In this document: in pieces, positions 26,060 to 34,638 of the stretch | How positions within the stretch are numbered: the stretch's first letter is position 1 | Layout: the number at the start of each line of letters is the position of its first letter | Origin: JBCCMQ01 sp039026235 | Lineage (GTDB): Bacteria > Pseudomonadota > Alphaproteobacteria > Rhodobacterales > Rhodobacteraceae | Assembly (NCBI GenBank): GCA_039026235.1 | Contig: JBCCMQ010000010.1 | Coordinates: 93,673-157,672, forward strand | Direction: 5' to 3' | DNA length: 64,000 nt | Position numbers and translations under genes: made by a program | The notes under the pieces: model-generated | Told to the model about the DNA's origin: nothing | Database searches by the model: none | Seen by the model: the letters and a program-made list of their open reading frames with translations, nothing else

Positions 26060-26084
26060 CGCCCGCCTTCCGGCGGGCGTTCTT
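26060..26084 (+). terminator. Rho-independent terminator of the VPLPA-CTERM gene
   Basis: An 8-bp GC stem (GCCCGCC and GGCGGGC plus one closing C-G pair) with loop TTCC, followed by TTCTTATT. It starts 28 bases after the stop codon. Confidence 0.8.
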
Positions 26085-26265
26085 ATTAGATCGAGAGCTT
26101 TTTCCTCACGGACGCTTACGGAAGAGTAGACCGATCAAAGGGTTTACTTAAGGACTTCCAGTGGCACCAGGCGCCATGCGGAAAAACCGCCCAAACATCT
26201 GGTCTCCTCCAAGGCTGGCGGAACGGACAGGCCTGGTTTTGGCGATAGCTTCACCTGACCTGATT

Positions 26266-27276
26266 TCACACCCTGCTCGACGCACGGACAACCAGCTCAA
26301 CCGCCAGTGTTCCGGCTGCGGTCATAGGGCGCCCCTCTTCAATCTGGCGAAGCAGCATCTCGGCACTCATTCTTCCAAACCGCGCCAGATCGCAGCGGAT
26401 GGTCGTTAGCGGCGGATGGGCGAGGCGCGCCTCTTCGATGTCATCGAAACCGACGAGGAAGAAATCCTCGCCCGGACGCCTGCCCCGCTCGGCAAGACCC
26501 GCCAACATGCCCAGAGCAACGAGATCGTTAAAGCAGATCGCGGCGTTGATTTCTGGATGAAGGTCCAACAATCGGCCGGCCATCTCGCGGCCCATGCGAC
26601 GTGTGGCCCGGCCACTTTGAAACGTCACGGGAAGATCAAGGTCGGACATTTCTGCCAAATAGCCGCTCATGCGATCATGGGTGATTTCGCGGCCCTCGAC
26701 GCCGCCGACGAAAGCAATGTGCTGAAGCCCTTGGCCAAGAAGGTGACGGGCGGCCAGATGGCTGCCTCCGACATAGTCGTGTGTAAAGAAGGGCAGATCG
26801 TGCCTGGCCGACGCGACACGCCTGAGCACCTGAAGGACCGGCAATCCTGACTTCGCGATGGCCTGAAAGGCACCGGCCACATCCCCGTAACAAGGCGAGA
26901 TCATCAACGCCGAGACATCATGCTCGAGCATCGTCAGCACAGTTCTTTCCTGGATCATCGGATCTTCATCACAGTTTGCGATGACGGTCGCGAAGCCGCG
27001 CCGGTGGAACTCCATCTGAACGGAAGCCGCGAATTCAGTGAAAAAAGGATTCCTGAGATCGTTGATGATCAGCCCGACGAGCCCCGTGCCCGAACCACGA
27101 AGCGTTGCCGCGGCCCGGTTACGCACATAATTCAGCTCTTTCATTGACGCCTGAATGGTGTCGCGGGTTTCTTTCTTGACCAGGCTAGAGCCCTGCAGAA
27201 CAAGCGAAACGGTCGACTTGGAGACACCGGCGTGGGCGGCGACATCCTTGATCGTCGAACGCTTGTCCGCCGGCAT
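26266..27276 (-). CDS. LacI-family transcriptional repressor
   Basis: A 336-residue regulator. The N-terminal LacI helix-turn-helix is TIKDVAAHAGVSKSTVSLVL (residues 8-27), the hinge helix is at about 50-60 (AAATLRGSGTG), and a periplasmic-binding-protein-like ligand domain follows (GLIINDLRNPFF, AICFNDLVALG, VGFDDIEEARLAHPPLTTI). It is the last gene of the 13-gene minus-strand unit and shares a base with the DUF993 gene. The two LacI-type palindromes at 41804-41836 in front of the first gene are its likely operators. The inducer is probably the imported sugar-like substrate or a pathway intermediate. Confidence 0.92.
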   Translation of the reverse strand: MPADKRSTIKDVAAHAGVSKSTVSLVLQGSSLVKKETRDTIQASMKELNYVRNRAAATLRGSGTGLVGLIINDLRNPFFTEFAASVQMEFHRRGFATVIANCDEDPMIQERTVLTMLEHDVSALMISPCYGDVAGAFQAIAKSGLPVLQVLRRVASARHDLPFFTHDYVGGSHLAARHLLGQGLQHIAFVGGVEGREITHDRMSGYLAEMSDLDLPVTFQSGRATRRMGREMAGRLLDLHPEINAAICFNDLVALGMLAGLAERGRRPGEDFFLVGFDDIEEARLAHPPLTTIRCDLARFGRMSAEMLLRQIEEGRPMTAAGTLAVELVVRASSRV

Positions 27277-28463
27277 CAGTCAATTCCGTAGATATGCAAA
27301 AGGGTCTTCATCCGCTCTGTTGCCAAATCGGGCCGGGAAAGTAATCCGGCGGCATCGGCCAAACGGTAGATTTCGGCATAATGGGCGATCTCGCGTGAAG
27401 ACTGTAACCCGCCGGGCATCACGAAATGGTGCTGCACCCCGTTCAGCCAGGCCAGAAAGGCGATACCCGCCTTGTAGTACTGCGTCGGCGCCTTAAAGAT
27501 CTCTCGGCTTAGCGGTACCGTGGGACCAAGGAGAGCGTGATAGCGGGCATTGTCGCCTTCGGCCAGCGCCCCAAGTGCCTGGGCGGCGGCCGGCGCGATG
27601 GCCGCAAATGCGCCTAACAAGGCGTGCGAAAAATGCTTGCCATCCCCTTCGATAAGCGCCGCGTAGTTGAAATCATCGCCCGTGTAGAGCCGAACGCCCA
27701 CGGGCAACCGTGCGCGCAGGGTCTCTTCCCGCGACTGATCCAGCAGGCTGACTTTTATGCCATCAATTCGGACGGCGTTCCGGTGGATTATCTCAAGCAC
27801 CGCATCTGTCGCCTGGTCCAGATCCTGGTGGCCCCAGTACCCTTTCAGTTCCGGATCAAACATGTCACCGAGCCAGTGCAGAATGACCGGCTGGGTGGCC
27901 TGGGAAATTAGGCGTTCGTAGACAGACGCATAAAAATCCGGGCCGCCGCCCTGGGCTGCCATCGACCGGCTGGCCATGAGAATAATCTGACCACCGGCGG
28001 CCTCGATCGCCTCCATCTGTTCACTGTAGGCGGCGACAAGCGCATCCGCACCCTTAAGGTCATGGATAGCGAACTGGTCGGTTCCCGCACCGCAGGCAAC
28101 GCGCGGCTTAAGCGGGTGGGCCTTGGCCTCGACCATGGTCCGCTCAATCAATTCCTTGGATGTGGCCCAGTCGACGCCCATGCCTCTTTGAGCGGTGTCC
28201 ATGGCTTCGGCAAGCCCCAGCCCCTGATCCCAAAGGTAGGCACGGAAACTCAAGGTACTTTCCCAGTCGACAGCCGGCGCGCCGCGCCAGGGATCGCGTT
28301 CACGCAAGGGATCGGAGACCACATGCGCCGCCGCAAAAGCCGTCCTCGTGAACGCAGCCGCCGGTGGGCGCGGCTTTAGCGGGTCACCCGAAAGCGCATA
28401 GGGCTCTAGCGTCCCGTTGTATGTGGGAAGCACCAGCGCCTTGGTCCGGTGCACGTTAAGCAT
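27276..28463 (-). CDS. DUF993 protein (dihydrodipicolinate synthase-like barrel)
   Basis: A 395-residue protein of the DUF993 family, which belongs to the class I aldolase (DapA-like) TIM-barrel group. Blocks seen are ALVLPTYNGTLEPYALSG at the N-terminus, WDQGLGLAEAMDTAQRGMG, VILHWLGDMFDPELKGYWGH, and DGIKVSLLDQSREETLR, in which the IKVSLLD lysine sits where DapA relatives carry the Schiff-base lysine. Function is unknown; a retro-aldol or dehydratase step on a sugar-derived keto acid is a reasonable inference. The ATG at 28463 overlaps the Dabb gene by eight bases. Confidence 0.8.
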   Translation of the reverse strand: MLNVHRTKALVLPTYNGTLEPYALSGDPLKPRPPAAAFTRTAFAAAHVVSDPLRERDPWRGAPAVDWESTLSFRAYLWDQGLGLAEAMDTAQRGMGVDWATSKELIERTMVEAKAHPLKPRVACGAGTDQFAIHDLKGADALVAAYSEQMEAIEAAGGQIILMASRSMAAQGGGPDFYASVYERLISQATQPVILHWLGDMFDPELKGYWGHQDLDQATDAVLEIIHRNAVRIDGIKVSLLDQSREETLRARLPVGVRLYTGDDFNYAALIEGDGKHFSHALLGAFAAIAPAAAQALGALAEGDNARYHALLGPTVPLSREIFKAPTQYYKAGIAFLAWLNGVQHHFVMPGGLQSSREIAHYAEIYRLADAAGLLSRPDLATERMKTLLHIYGID

Positions 28464-28782
28464 CTGGGCTCTCCGACACCAGAAGATCGAACACAAGGAT
28501 GCCATCGATCCCGCCTACGGCGTTTTCAACAAGACGTGCGCCAAGCCTCTTGTGATCGGGATGATCCTGATAGGCTTGCAGGGCCGACCAGTCCGCCATA
28601 TCCGCGACGAACCCGTGCATGTAGCCCCGTTCAATCTTTTCGGGGCTTTCGCTGCGACCGGATGTGATCGAGAGCACGCCGGGCAACTTGGCTTTGATCC
28701 GGTGCAGTTCTGCGAAAATGTCGTCCACGAGCTCGGGCCCGACCTCTGGCTTGAATTTGACCAACACAATGTGGCGGATCAT
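28456..28782 (-). CDS. Dabb (stress-responsive A/B barrel) protein
   Basis: A 108-residue protein with a single Dabb domain. The N-terminal strand is MIRHIVLVKFKPE, and the conserved core is GYMHGFVADMADWSALQAYQDHPDHKRL. These small dimeric ferredoxin-like barrels include enzymes such as polyketide cyclases and isomerases as well as proteins of unknown role. Overlapping stops and starts on both sides (4 and 8 bases) tie it to the GMC and DUF993 genes. It may handle an unstable intermediate between them (inference). Confidence 0.85.
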   Translation of the reverse strand: MIRHIVLVKFKPEVGPELVDDIFAELHRIKAKLPGVLSITSGRSESPEKIERGYMHGFVADMADWSALQAYQDHPDHKRLGARLVENAVGGIDGILVFDLLVSESPDA

Positions 28783-30371
28783 ATCGATGCTCCGTTGTCC
28801 TGACGGATCATGTCCGAGGCTTTTTCGCCGATCATGATCGCTGCTGCATTTGTATTTGATGAGATGACGGTGGGCATGATCGCGTTGTCGACGACGCGCA
28901 GTCGCTCAATCCCATTGAAGCGAAGGCGCGGATCAACCACGGCGCCGTCGTCTGCGCCCATGCGGCACGTACCAGCGCAGTGGTGTGATGTTTTGGAGTG
29001 CTGGCAAATGAAATCGAAGTATTCGGCGTCGTTGCGGATATCCGGCCCCGGCAACCGCTCGGCCCGGATAAAGGGCTTCAAAGGTTCCTGGGCGAGTATC
29101 TCTTGCGTCAGCTTCAGGCCGCGAATGGACATTTCCCGGTCATGGCTGTCTTCAAGATAGTTCGGGTCGATAAGTGGTGCCGCGGCGTGATCAGCGCTGC
29201 CGAGCCGCACGGTGCCGCGCGACCGGGGCCGAAGGTAGCATGAGTTCAACGTCACACCGCCATCGGGCATTGTCTCGACGCCTTTTTCAATGCCAGTGCC
29301 GAGGCCCAAGTGAAGCTGAATGTCCGGTGATCGCGCGTCGGGATCCACATACCAGAAGCCCCCGGTTTCGAAGAGGCTGGATGCAGCAGGGCCCTTGCGC
29401 GTAAGCACATACTGGATGCCCGCCATGACGGTCAGATGCGGCTTGGAAAAACGGTCGTAGGTGTAAGGGCCGCTAACCTCACAGATGCAATAGAGATCAA
29501 GATGGTCTTGCAGGTTTTCCCCAACCTGCGGTTGGTCGATGACCACGTCGATGCCGACGTCGCGCAGATGATCAGCAGGTCCGATACCCGACAACTGCAG
29601 CAACCGTGGAGAGCCAATGGCCCCCGCCGAAAGAATGACCTCGCAATCCGCATCGATCTGGCTTCCGTCCATAAGATCTACGCCCGTCGCGCGGCCATTT
29701 TGCACCCGGATCCGGCGCACCTGCGCGCCTGTCCTGTGCTCAAGGTTGGTGCGCCCACGGTTCGGGGCCAGATAGGCCATGGCGGCAGACGATCTCCGGC
29801 CGTTCCGCTGGGTCAGCTGATAGTAGGCCGCGCCATCCTGACGCTCTCCGTTCACATCGCTGTTCCGCGGGATACCCAGCGCGGCGGCCGCTTCCAGATA
29901 GGCCTCGCAAATCGGTAAGGGAGCGGCTGGTTTTGAGACGCCAAGCGGCCCACCCGTGCCGTGATAGCGATTGTCATAGGTGTCGTTGTCTTCCGCGCGC
30001 CGAAAGTAGGGAAGCACATCGTCATAGGACCAGCCAGCGCACCCCATCTGTCGCCATTCGTCATAGTCCTGCGCATTGCCGCGTGTGTAGACCTGCGCAT
30101 TGATGGACGAACCGCCACCGATCACCTTGGCCTGGGTGTAATTGAAGACGCGGTTCTTCATGTGGCGTTGCGGGGTCGTCTCCCACCCCCAGGATCCAAT
30201 GCCCTTGGTCATTTTCGCAAAGCCTGCGGGCAAATGGTAAAGCGGGTTCCGGTCCCGACCTCCGGCCTCTAACAGAAGCACTTTGCAGGCAGGATCTTCG
30301 GACAGGCGCGCGGCAACGGCGCATCCCGCCGCGCCGCCGCCGATTACGATGAAGTCATATCCCTTTGGCAT
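28779..30371 (-). CDS. GMC-family FAD oxidoreductase (choline-dehydrogenase-like)
   Basis: A 530-residue GMC flavoprotein. The N-terminal FAD motif is IGGGAAGCAVAARLSE, followed by EAGG, GGGSSINAQVYTRG and LSAGAIGSPRLLQLSGIG. The C-terminal catalytic block holds HHCAGTCRMG and NTNAAAIMIGEKA. It oxidises a primary or secondary alcohol group, passing electrons to oxygen or a quinone-type acceptor. No signal peptide is visible, so it acts in the cytoplasm. ATG 30371 is the family start. It is more choline-dehydrogenase-like than the second GMC protein of the operon. Confidence 0.88.
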   Translation of the reverse strand: MPKGYDFIVIGGGAAGCAVAARLSEDPACKVLLLEAGGRDRNPLYHLPAGFAKMTKGIGSWGWETTPQRHMKNRVFNYTQAKVIGGGSSINAQVYTRGNAQDYDEWRQMGCAGWSYDDVLPYFRRAEDNDTYDNRYHGTGGPLGVSKPAAPLPICEAYLEAAAALGIPRNSDVNGERQDGAAYYQLTQRNGRRSSAAMAYLAPNRGRTNLEHRTGAQVRRIRVQNGRATGVDLMDGSQIDADCEVILSAGAIGSPRLLQLSGIGPADHLRDVGIDVVIDQPQVGENLQDHLDLYCICEVSGPYTYDRFSKPHLTVMAGIQYVLTRKGPAASSLFETGGFWYVDPDARSPDIQLHLGLGTGIEKGVETMPDGGVTLNSCYLRPRSRGTVRLGSADHAAAPLIDPNYLEDSHDREMSIRGLKLTQEILAQEPLKPFIRAERLPGPDIRNDAEYFDFICQHSKTSHHCAGTCRMGADDGAVVDPRLRFNGIERLRVVDNAIMPTVISSNTNAAAIMIGEKASDMIRQDNGASI

Positions 30372-30382
30372 TGGATCTTCTT

Positions 30383-31141
30383 TCACAACCGTGGAATGCC
30401 AAGCCCGCCATCGACGGGGACGACAGCGCCGTTTGAAAACGGCAGATGACCTTCGACGAGGGCCCGGACCGTTCTGCCAATATCGTCGGGCACCCCCCAT
30501 CGTCTGGCGGGTACAAGGCCCTCTTCGATCTGCTTGGAGTACTTTTCCGTGACCGCGGCCGTCATGTCGGTGGCGACGATGCCGGGGCGCACGTCAAAGA
30601 CATCGATACCTTCGGATGCAAGCCTTGCCGCGAAAAGCTGGGCCATCATGGCGGCCCCTGCTTTGGAAATGCAGTATTCCGCGCGCTCGACGGACACCAG
30701 CGTCGCACTAACCGAGGTGATGAAGACCATGGCGCGGTGGTGATCCGACGCCCCACCGACCATTCGGCGTGCAACTTCCTGGGCAAGAAAGAATGCCCCT
30801 TTCAGATTGACCTCGTGAACGAAATCAAAATTACCGGGCTGAAGATCCAGCACATCGCCGCGCACCGGTGCAGCTACACCCGCGTTTGAGACAAAAGAGG
30901 TGAGCGGTCCAAGGTCGGCCTCTATCGCATCAAGCAGTTCCGGGGCCGCATCCGCATCCCTGATGTCATGGCGGTAATAGCTGGCGACAGGGGACAGCGC
31001 ATTCAACGCGCCCTTGACCTCGTCACTGTCGGGCGGCAGCTCGGCCGCTATGGCCAGTCTGAAATCGGCCTCTTTGAGGGCCTGGGCGATCCCAAGGCCA
31101 ATCCCCCTTTGACCACCGGTTATCAGCGCCACCTTGGTCAT
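30383..31141 (-). CDS. Short-chain dehydrogenase/reductase
   Basis: A 252-residue classical SDR. The NAD(P) motif is TGGQRGIGLGIA (residues 8-19), NAG is present in SNAGVAAP, and the catalytic Ser, Tyr and Lys are in ITSVSATLVSVERAEYCISKAG. The C-terminus has RPGIVATDMT and VVPVDGGLGIP. It oxidises a hydroxyl or reduces a ketone, presumably on the same carbon skeleton as the flanking GMC enzymes. The end of the next upstream gene overlaps its start by four bases. Confidence 0.9.
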   Translation of the reverse strand: MTKVALITGGQRGIGLGIAQALKEADFRLAIAAELPPDSDEVKGALNALSPVASYYRHDIRDADAAPELLDAIEADLGPLTSFVSNAGVAAPVRGDVLDLQPGNFDFVHEVNLKGAFFLAQEVARRMVGGASDHHRAMVFITSVSATLVSVERAEYCISKAGAAMMAQLFAARLASEGIDVFDVRPGIVATDMTAAVTEKYSKQIEEGLVPARRWGVPDDIGRTVRALVEGHLPFSNGAVVPVDGGLGIPRL

Positions 31142-32637
31142 GCCGCGGCCAGTTCGGTTTTTCGAATGTAGTCAGAGACGCGAAGCGCCTGTGCGGCGAC
31201 CGTAAGCGCCGGATTGACCGCCGCAGAGTTCGGCAGAAAGCTGGCATCGACCACGTACAGATTGGGATGGTCGTGGGACCGGCACCACGGATCAAGCACG
31301 CTATTGGATGGATCGTTGCCAAATCGGGCTGTACCGCATTGGTGCGACGGCACCGTTCGGTCAAAGGGGCGCGACAGAACGACGGGCCAGCCGGCCCTTC
31401 GCAGGACGGACTTGAACTTGCGCACCAAAAGCTTGTGCGCTTCCCAGTTGGACTGCCGCCAGTCCAGAACGATCCGGTCGTTCTTGAGCGTCACCCGGCT
31501 TTCCGGATCCGGCAGATCCTCACTCATCGCATACCAGTCGATCGACCGCTCAGCGATCCAGCGCACCAAAGCCCGAGGAAGACCAACCTGAGCGGCCAGG
31601 ATCGGGGCTGTGATCTTACCGAGAAGCTGGATGTTGCCCAGGGGTTCGCCGGACGGGCCACCGCTGAGGTAGAAATCGTTAAAGTAGAGCGTTTTTTGAT
31701 AGACGGACGGATTCCTGCGCAGCGGATGAAGCGACAGCACCGCGTGCGTGTTGTGGTTCATAAAGTTTCTGCCGACCTGGTCCGAAGAATTGGCCAAGCC
31801 CTTGGGACGGTTGTCATTGGCTGAGCGCAGCAAGGTGACGGCCGAGTTCACCGCGCCCGCCGATAGGATGACGATGCGAGCCGAGACGCGGTGCGTTCTG
31901 TCAGCGGTCTGGTACTCAACGAAGTCGATCCGCCCGTCGGCGCCCTCGCACAGCCTTGTGACATGGCAACCGGTTTCCAGCCGCACGGTGTTGTGGCGCA
32001 GCGCTTTCGCGATGGCGACACTCTCGGCGTCCTTCTTCCCGTTGCCGGTATTGGGAAAGGCGTCCCAGCCCGTTTCCCCGCCGGCCAACCATGCGTCGAT
32101 ATCGACGCCCAGGGGAAGGTTGCAGGGCGAAAGTCCTTCCTTGGACAGGCGCCTAGCGGCATCCAGAATGGTTTCTTCATGGGGAACCGCAGGATAACGA
32201 TATGTCCCGGAATGGCGCGGCTCACTGGCGTCCGGACCAAGGGCGCCCCGCACTTCATAAAGGTCTTCGGCCGCCTGGTACCAGGGCTCGAATTCATCGT
32301 AGGTGATCGGCCAGCCGGGCGTTGTGCCGCCCATGTGGCGAAGGGGTCTGAAATCTTCGGCGCGGTAGCGAAAGAGCACCGCGCCATAAAGCTTCGAATT
32401 TCCGCCCACGAAATAATAGTTGCCCGGATCAAACACCCGTCCATCCGGTGTGTCCCAGGTTTCGGTATTTCGGAACGTTCCAAGTCCGAAAATTGAAAAA
32501 TCATCCCGTGTATCCGGTGATGGCTCAATCGGATTTCCGCGTTCGAGGATTGTGATACGGGCACCCGAAGGCGCAAGCGCGGCCGCGCAGGTTGCACCGC
32601 CCATCCCGGATCCGATTATCAGAACGTCGGTGTCCAT
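31138..32637 (-). CDS. GMC-family FAD oxidoreductase (second paralogue)
   Basis: A 499-residue GMC flavoprotein. The FAD motif is IGSGMGGATCAAALA with ILERG, the substrate-side loop is YYFVGGNSKLYGAVLFRYR, and the C-terminal catalytic block holds SHQCGTARFG and NPALTVAAQALR. The sequence differs widely from the first GMC enzyme and resembles sugar-type GMC oxidoreductases (pyranose- or glucoside-dehydrogenase-like), which oxidise ring hydroxyls. No secretion signal is present. It follows the ABC ATPase gene with one shared base and overlaps the SDR gene by four bases. Confidence 0.87.
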   Translation of the reverse strand: MDTDVLIIGSGMGGATCAAALAPSGARITILERGNPIEPSPDTRDDFSIFGLGTFRNTETWDTPDGRVFDPGNYYFVGGNSKLYGAVLFRYRAEDFRPLRHMGGTTPGWPITYDEFEPWYQAAEDLYEVRGALGPDASEPRHSGTYRYPAVPHEETILDAARRLSKEGLSPCNLPLGVDIDAWLAGGETGWDAFPNTGNGKKDAESVAIAKALRHNTVRLETGCHVTRLCEGADGRIDFVEYQTADRTHRVSARIVILSAGAVNSAVTLLRSANDNRPKGLANSSDQVGRNFMNHNTHAVLSLHPLRRNPSVYQKTLYFNDFYLSGGPSGEPLGNIQLLGKITAPILAAQVGLPRALVRWIAERSIDWYAMSEDLPDPESRVTLKNDRIVLDWRQSNWEAHKLLVRKFKSVLRRAGWPVVLSRPFDRTVPSHQCGTARFGNDPSNSVLDPWCRSHDHPNLYVVDASFLPNSAAVNPALTVAAQALRVSDYIRKTELAAA

Positions 32638-33752
32638 CAGACGATGCGTGCCTCCGTCTTCGGATCAAAGGCAAGCGCCTTTTCCATGTTAAAGGCGAAC
32701 TCGGTAACTTTGCTGGGTGCCACATCGGCATCCGCACGCATGCGCGCCACGCATTCTGTGCCGCCGATGGATGTTGTGACAAACGTGTCCGATCCGGCGG
32801 GCTCGGTGACCATGACCGTGTTCTCTATCCGCTCCAAATGGCTGGACCGGTGATCGGCACCTTCCACGTCGGTCAGCGCCTCGGGCCGCAACCCCAGGGT
32901 CACCTGCCGGCCGTCATAGACCCTTAGGGCATTGGAGGGATCGAAGAACGCCAGTTTGATCTCTTGATCCTGATCATTCCGTGTGACCGCGAAAACACCG
33001 TCACCCTCAACTTTCACCTGAACCGGGATCAGGTTCATGGAAGGAGAGCCCATGAAGGTCGCGACGAACAGATTTGCCGGGGTGTCATAGATTTCTTTTG
33101 GCGTGCCAAGCTGTTGGACGAAGCCGCCGTTCATGACGGCAATGCGCGTCGACAGCGTCATGGCCTCGATCTGGTCATGGGTCACATAAACGATCGTGGT
33201 GCCAAGGTTCTGATGCAGCTTTTTGATCTCGGTCCGCATATCGACGCGCAGCTTCGCGTCAAGATTGGACAAGGGTTCGTCGAACAGAAAGACATCGGGC
33301 TGTCGCACTAGGGCGCGACCCATGGCAACCCTCTGCCGTTGCCCCCCTGATAGCTGACCGGGCTTGCGGTCGAGCAACTGCTCGATCTGCAAGAGCTTGG
33401 CGACATCACGCATCGAGGTGTCGCGTTCGGCTTTTGGAACACCGTGCATTTCAAGGCCGAACGTAATGTTCTGGCCGACGGTCATGTTCGGATAAAGCGC
33501 GTAGCTTTGAAAGACCATGGCGATGTTGCGTTTTGACGGGTGGACGCCGTTCATCACAGCGTTCTTGATCCGGATCTCGCCGCTCGTGATTTCCTCAAGC
33601 CCGGCGATCATGTTGAGAAGGGTGGATTTCCCGCATCCCGAAGGCCCCACGAGGACCAGGAATTCACCTTCCTCGACAGAGATGTCGACTTGGTGCAGCA
33701 CCTCGACCGCCCCGTAAGTCTTCGTTGCGTTATCGATATCGAGAAAGCCCAT
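32637..33752 (-). CDS. Carbohydrate ABC transporter ATP-binding protein (UgpC/MalK-type)
   Basis: A 371-residue subunit. Walker A is GPSGCGKST, the Q-loop is MVFQSYALYPNMTV, the signature is LSGGQRQRVAMGRALVR, Walker B is VFLFDEPLSNLDAKLRVDMR, and the switch histidine is in VTHDQIEAM. The C-terminal regulatory (TOBE/OB-fold) domain is about residues 240-371. It powers the sugar importer with the two permeases encoded just upstream. The family is often shared between sugar importers, but here it is operon-encoded. Confidence 0.93.
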   Translation of the reverse strand: MGFLDIDNATKTYGAVEVLHQVDISVEEGEFLVLVGPSGCGKSTLLNMIAGLEEITSGEIRIKNAVMNGVHPSKRNIAMVFQSYALYPNMTVGQNITFGLEMHGVPKAERDTSMRDVAKLLQIEQLLDRKPGQLSGGQRQRVAMGRALVRQPDVFLFDEPLSNLDAKLRVDMRTEIKKLHQNLGTTIVYVTHDQIEAMTLSTRIAVMNGGFVQQLGTPKEIYDTPANLFVATFMGSPSMNLIPVQVKVEGDGVFAVTRNDQDQEIKLAFFDPSNALRVYDGRQVTLGLRPEALTDVEGADHRSSHLERIENTVMVTEPAGSDTFVTTSIGGTECVARMRADADVAPSKVTEFAFNMEKALAFDPKTEARIV

Positions 33753-33756
33753 CCGA

Positions 33757-34638
33757 TTACCCTTTCACAGAGCCGGCCATGAGGCCGCGAACGAAGTACC
33801 GTCCGGCCACAATGTAGACGAGAAGCGTGGGAAGCGCGGCGAGGATCGCGCCCGCGAAATGCACGTTGTACTCTTTGACGCCGGTTGACGACTGAACAAG
33901 ATTGTTGAGCGCAACCGTCATCGGTGCCCCATCGCCGGATGCGAATGACGCACCGAACAGGAAGTCATTCCAGATGTTGGTGAACTGCCAGATTACCGAG
34001 ACCACGGCGATCGGGCCCGACGACGGCAACAGAATGCGCCAGAAAATCTGAAAGAAGCCTGCCCCGTCGATCTGCGCCGCGCGGATCAATTCGGTTGGAA
34101 AGACCGCATAGTAGTTCCGAAAGTAAAGCGTCGTGAACCCGACACCATAGACCACGTGGACAAGAACCAGCCCCGCCGTGGACCCCGACAGGCCAAGAAA
34201 GCCAAGGACTGCGGCCATCGGGATAAGGACGATCTGGAAAGGAATGAAACAGGCAAACAGCATCAACCCGAAAAGGATCGTATCCCCGCGGAAACGCCAT
34301 TTGGTCAAGACGTAGCCGTTAAGCGCACCCAACACGGTCGAGATAGCCACGGCCGGGACGACCATCGAGATCGAGTTCCTGAAATAGGGCTTCAGACCCG
34401 TGGGCTGCACCCCAATCTGGGCGGTGGACCAAGCCTTCAGCCATGGCTCGATTGTCCACGTGCTGGGCAGAGCCATCATTCCGCCGCCGGTGATTTCGCT
34501 AAGGGGTTTCACCGAATTCACCAGCATCACGTAAAGCGGCAGCATGTAGAAAAGGGCGAACAGCAGCAGGACCAGATAGATGAACGTCCGGGTGATCCTG
34601 CCGGTTCGGACCGCACTGTCTTGGGTTGCAACGGCCAT
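33757..34638 (-). CDS. Carbohydrate ABC transporter permease (MalG-type)
   Basis: A 293-residue membrane protein with six predicted helices. The EAA coupling motif is AAQIDGAGFFQIFWRILLPSSGP, and the N-terminus has PLYVMLVNSVKPLSEI, typical of MalG-like subunits. It pairs with the MalF-type permease upstream, from which its ATG at 34638 is separated by an ATGA-type overlap. A GTG at 34641 is an alternative start. Confidence 0.92.
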   Translation of the reverse strand: MAVATQDSAVRTGRITRTFIYLVLLLFALFYMLPLYVMLVNSVKPLSEITGGGMMALPSTWTIEPWLKAWSTAQIGVQPTGLKPYFRNSISMVVPAVAISTVLGALNGYVLTKWRFRGDTILFGLMLFACFIPFQIVLIPMAAVLGFLGLSGSTAGLVLVHVVYGVGFTTLYFRNYYAVFPTELIRAAQIDGAGFFQIFWRILLPSSGPIAVVSVIWQFTNIWNDFLFGASFASGDGAPMTVALNNLVQSSTGVKEYNVHFAGAILAALPTLLVYIVAGRYFVRGLMAGSVKG

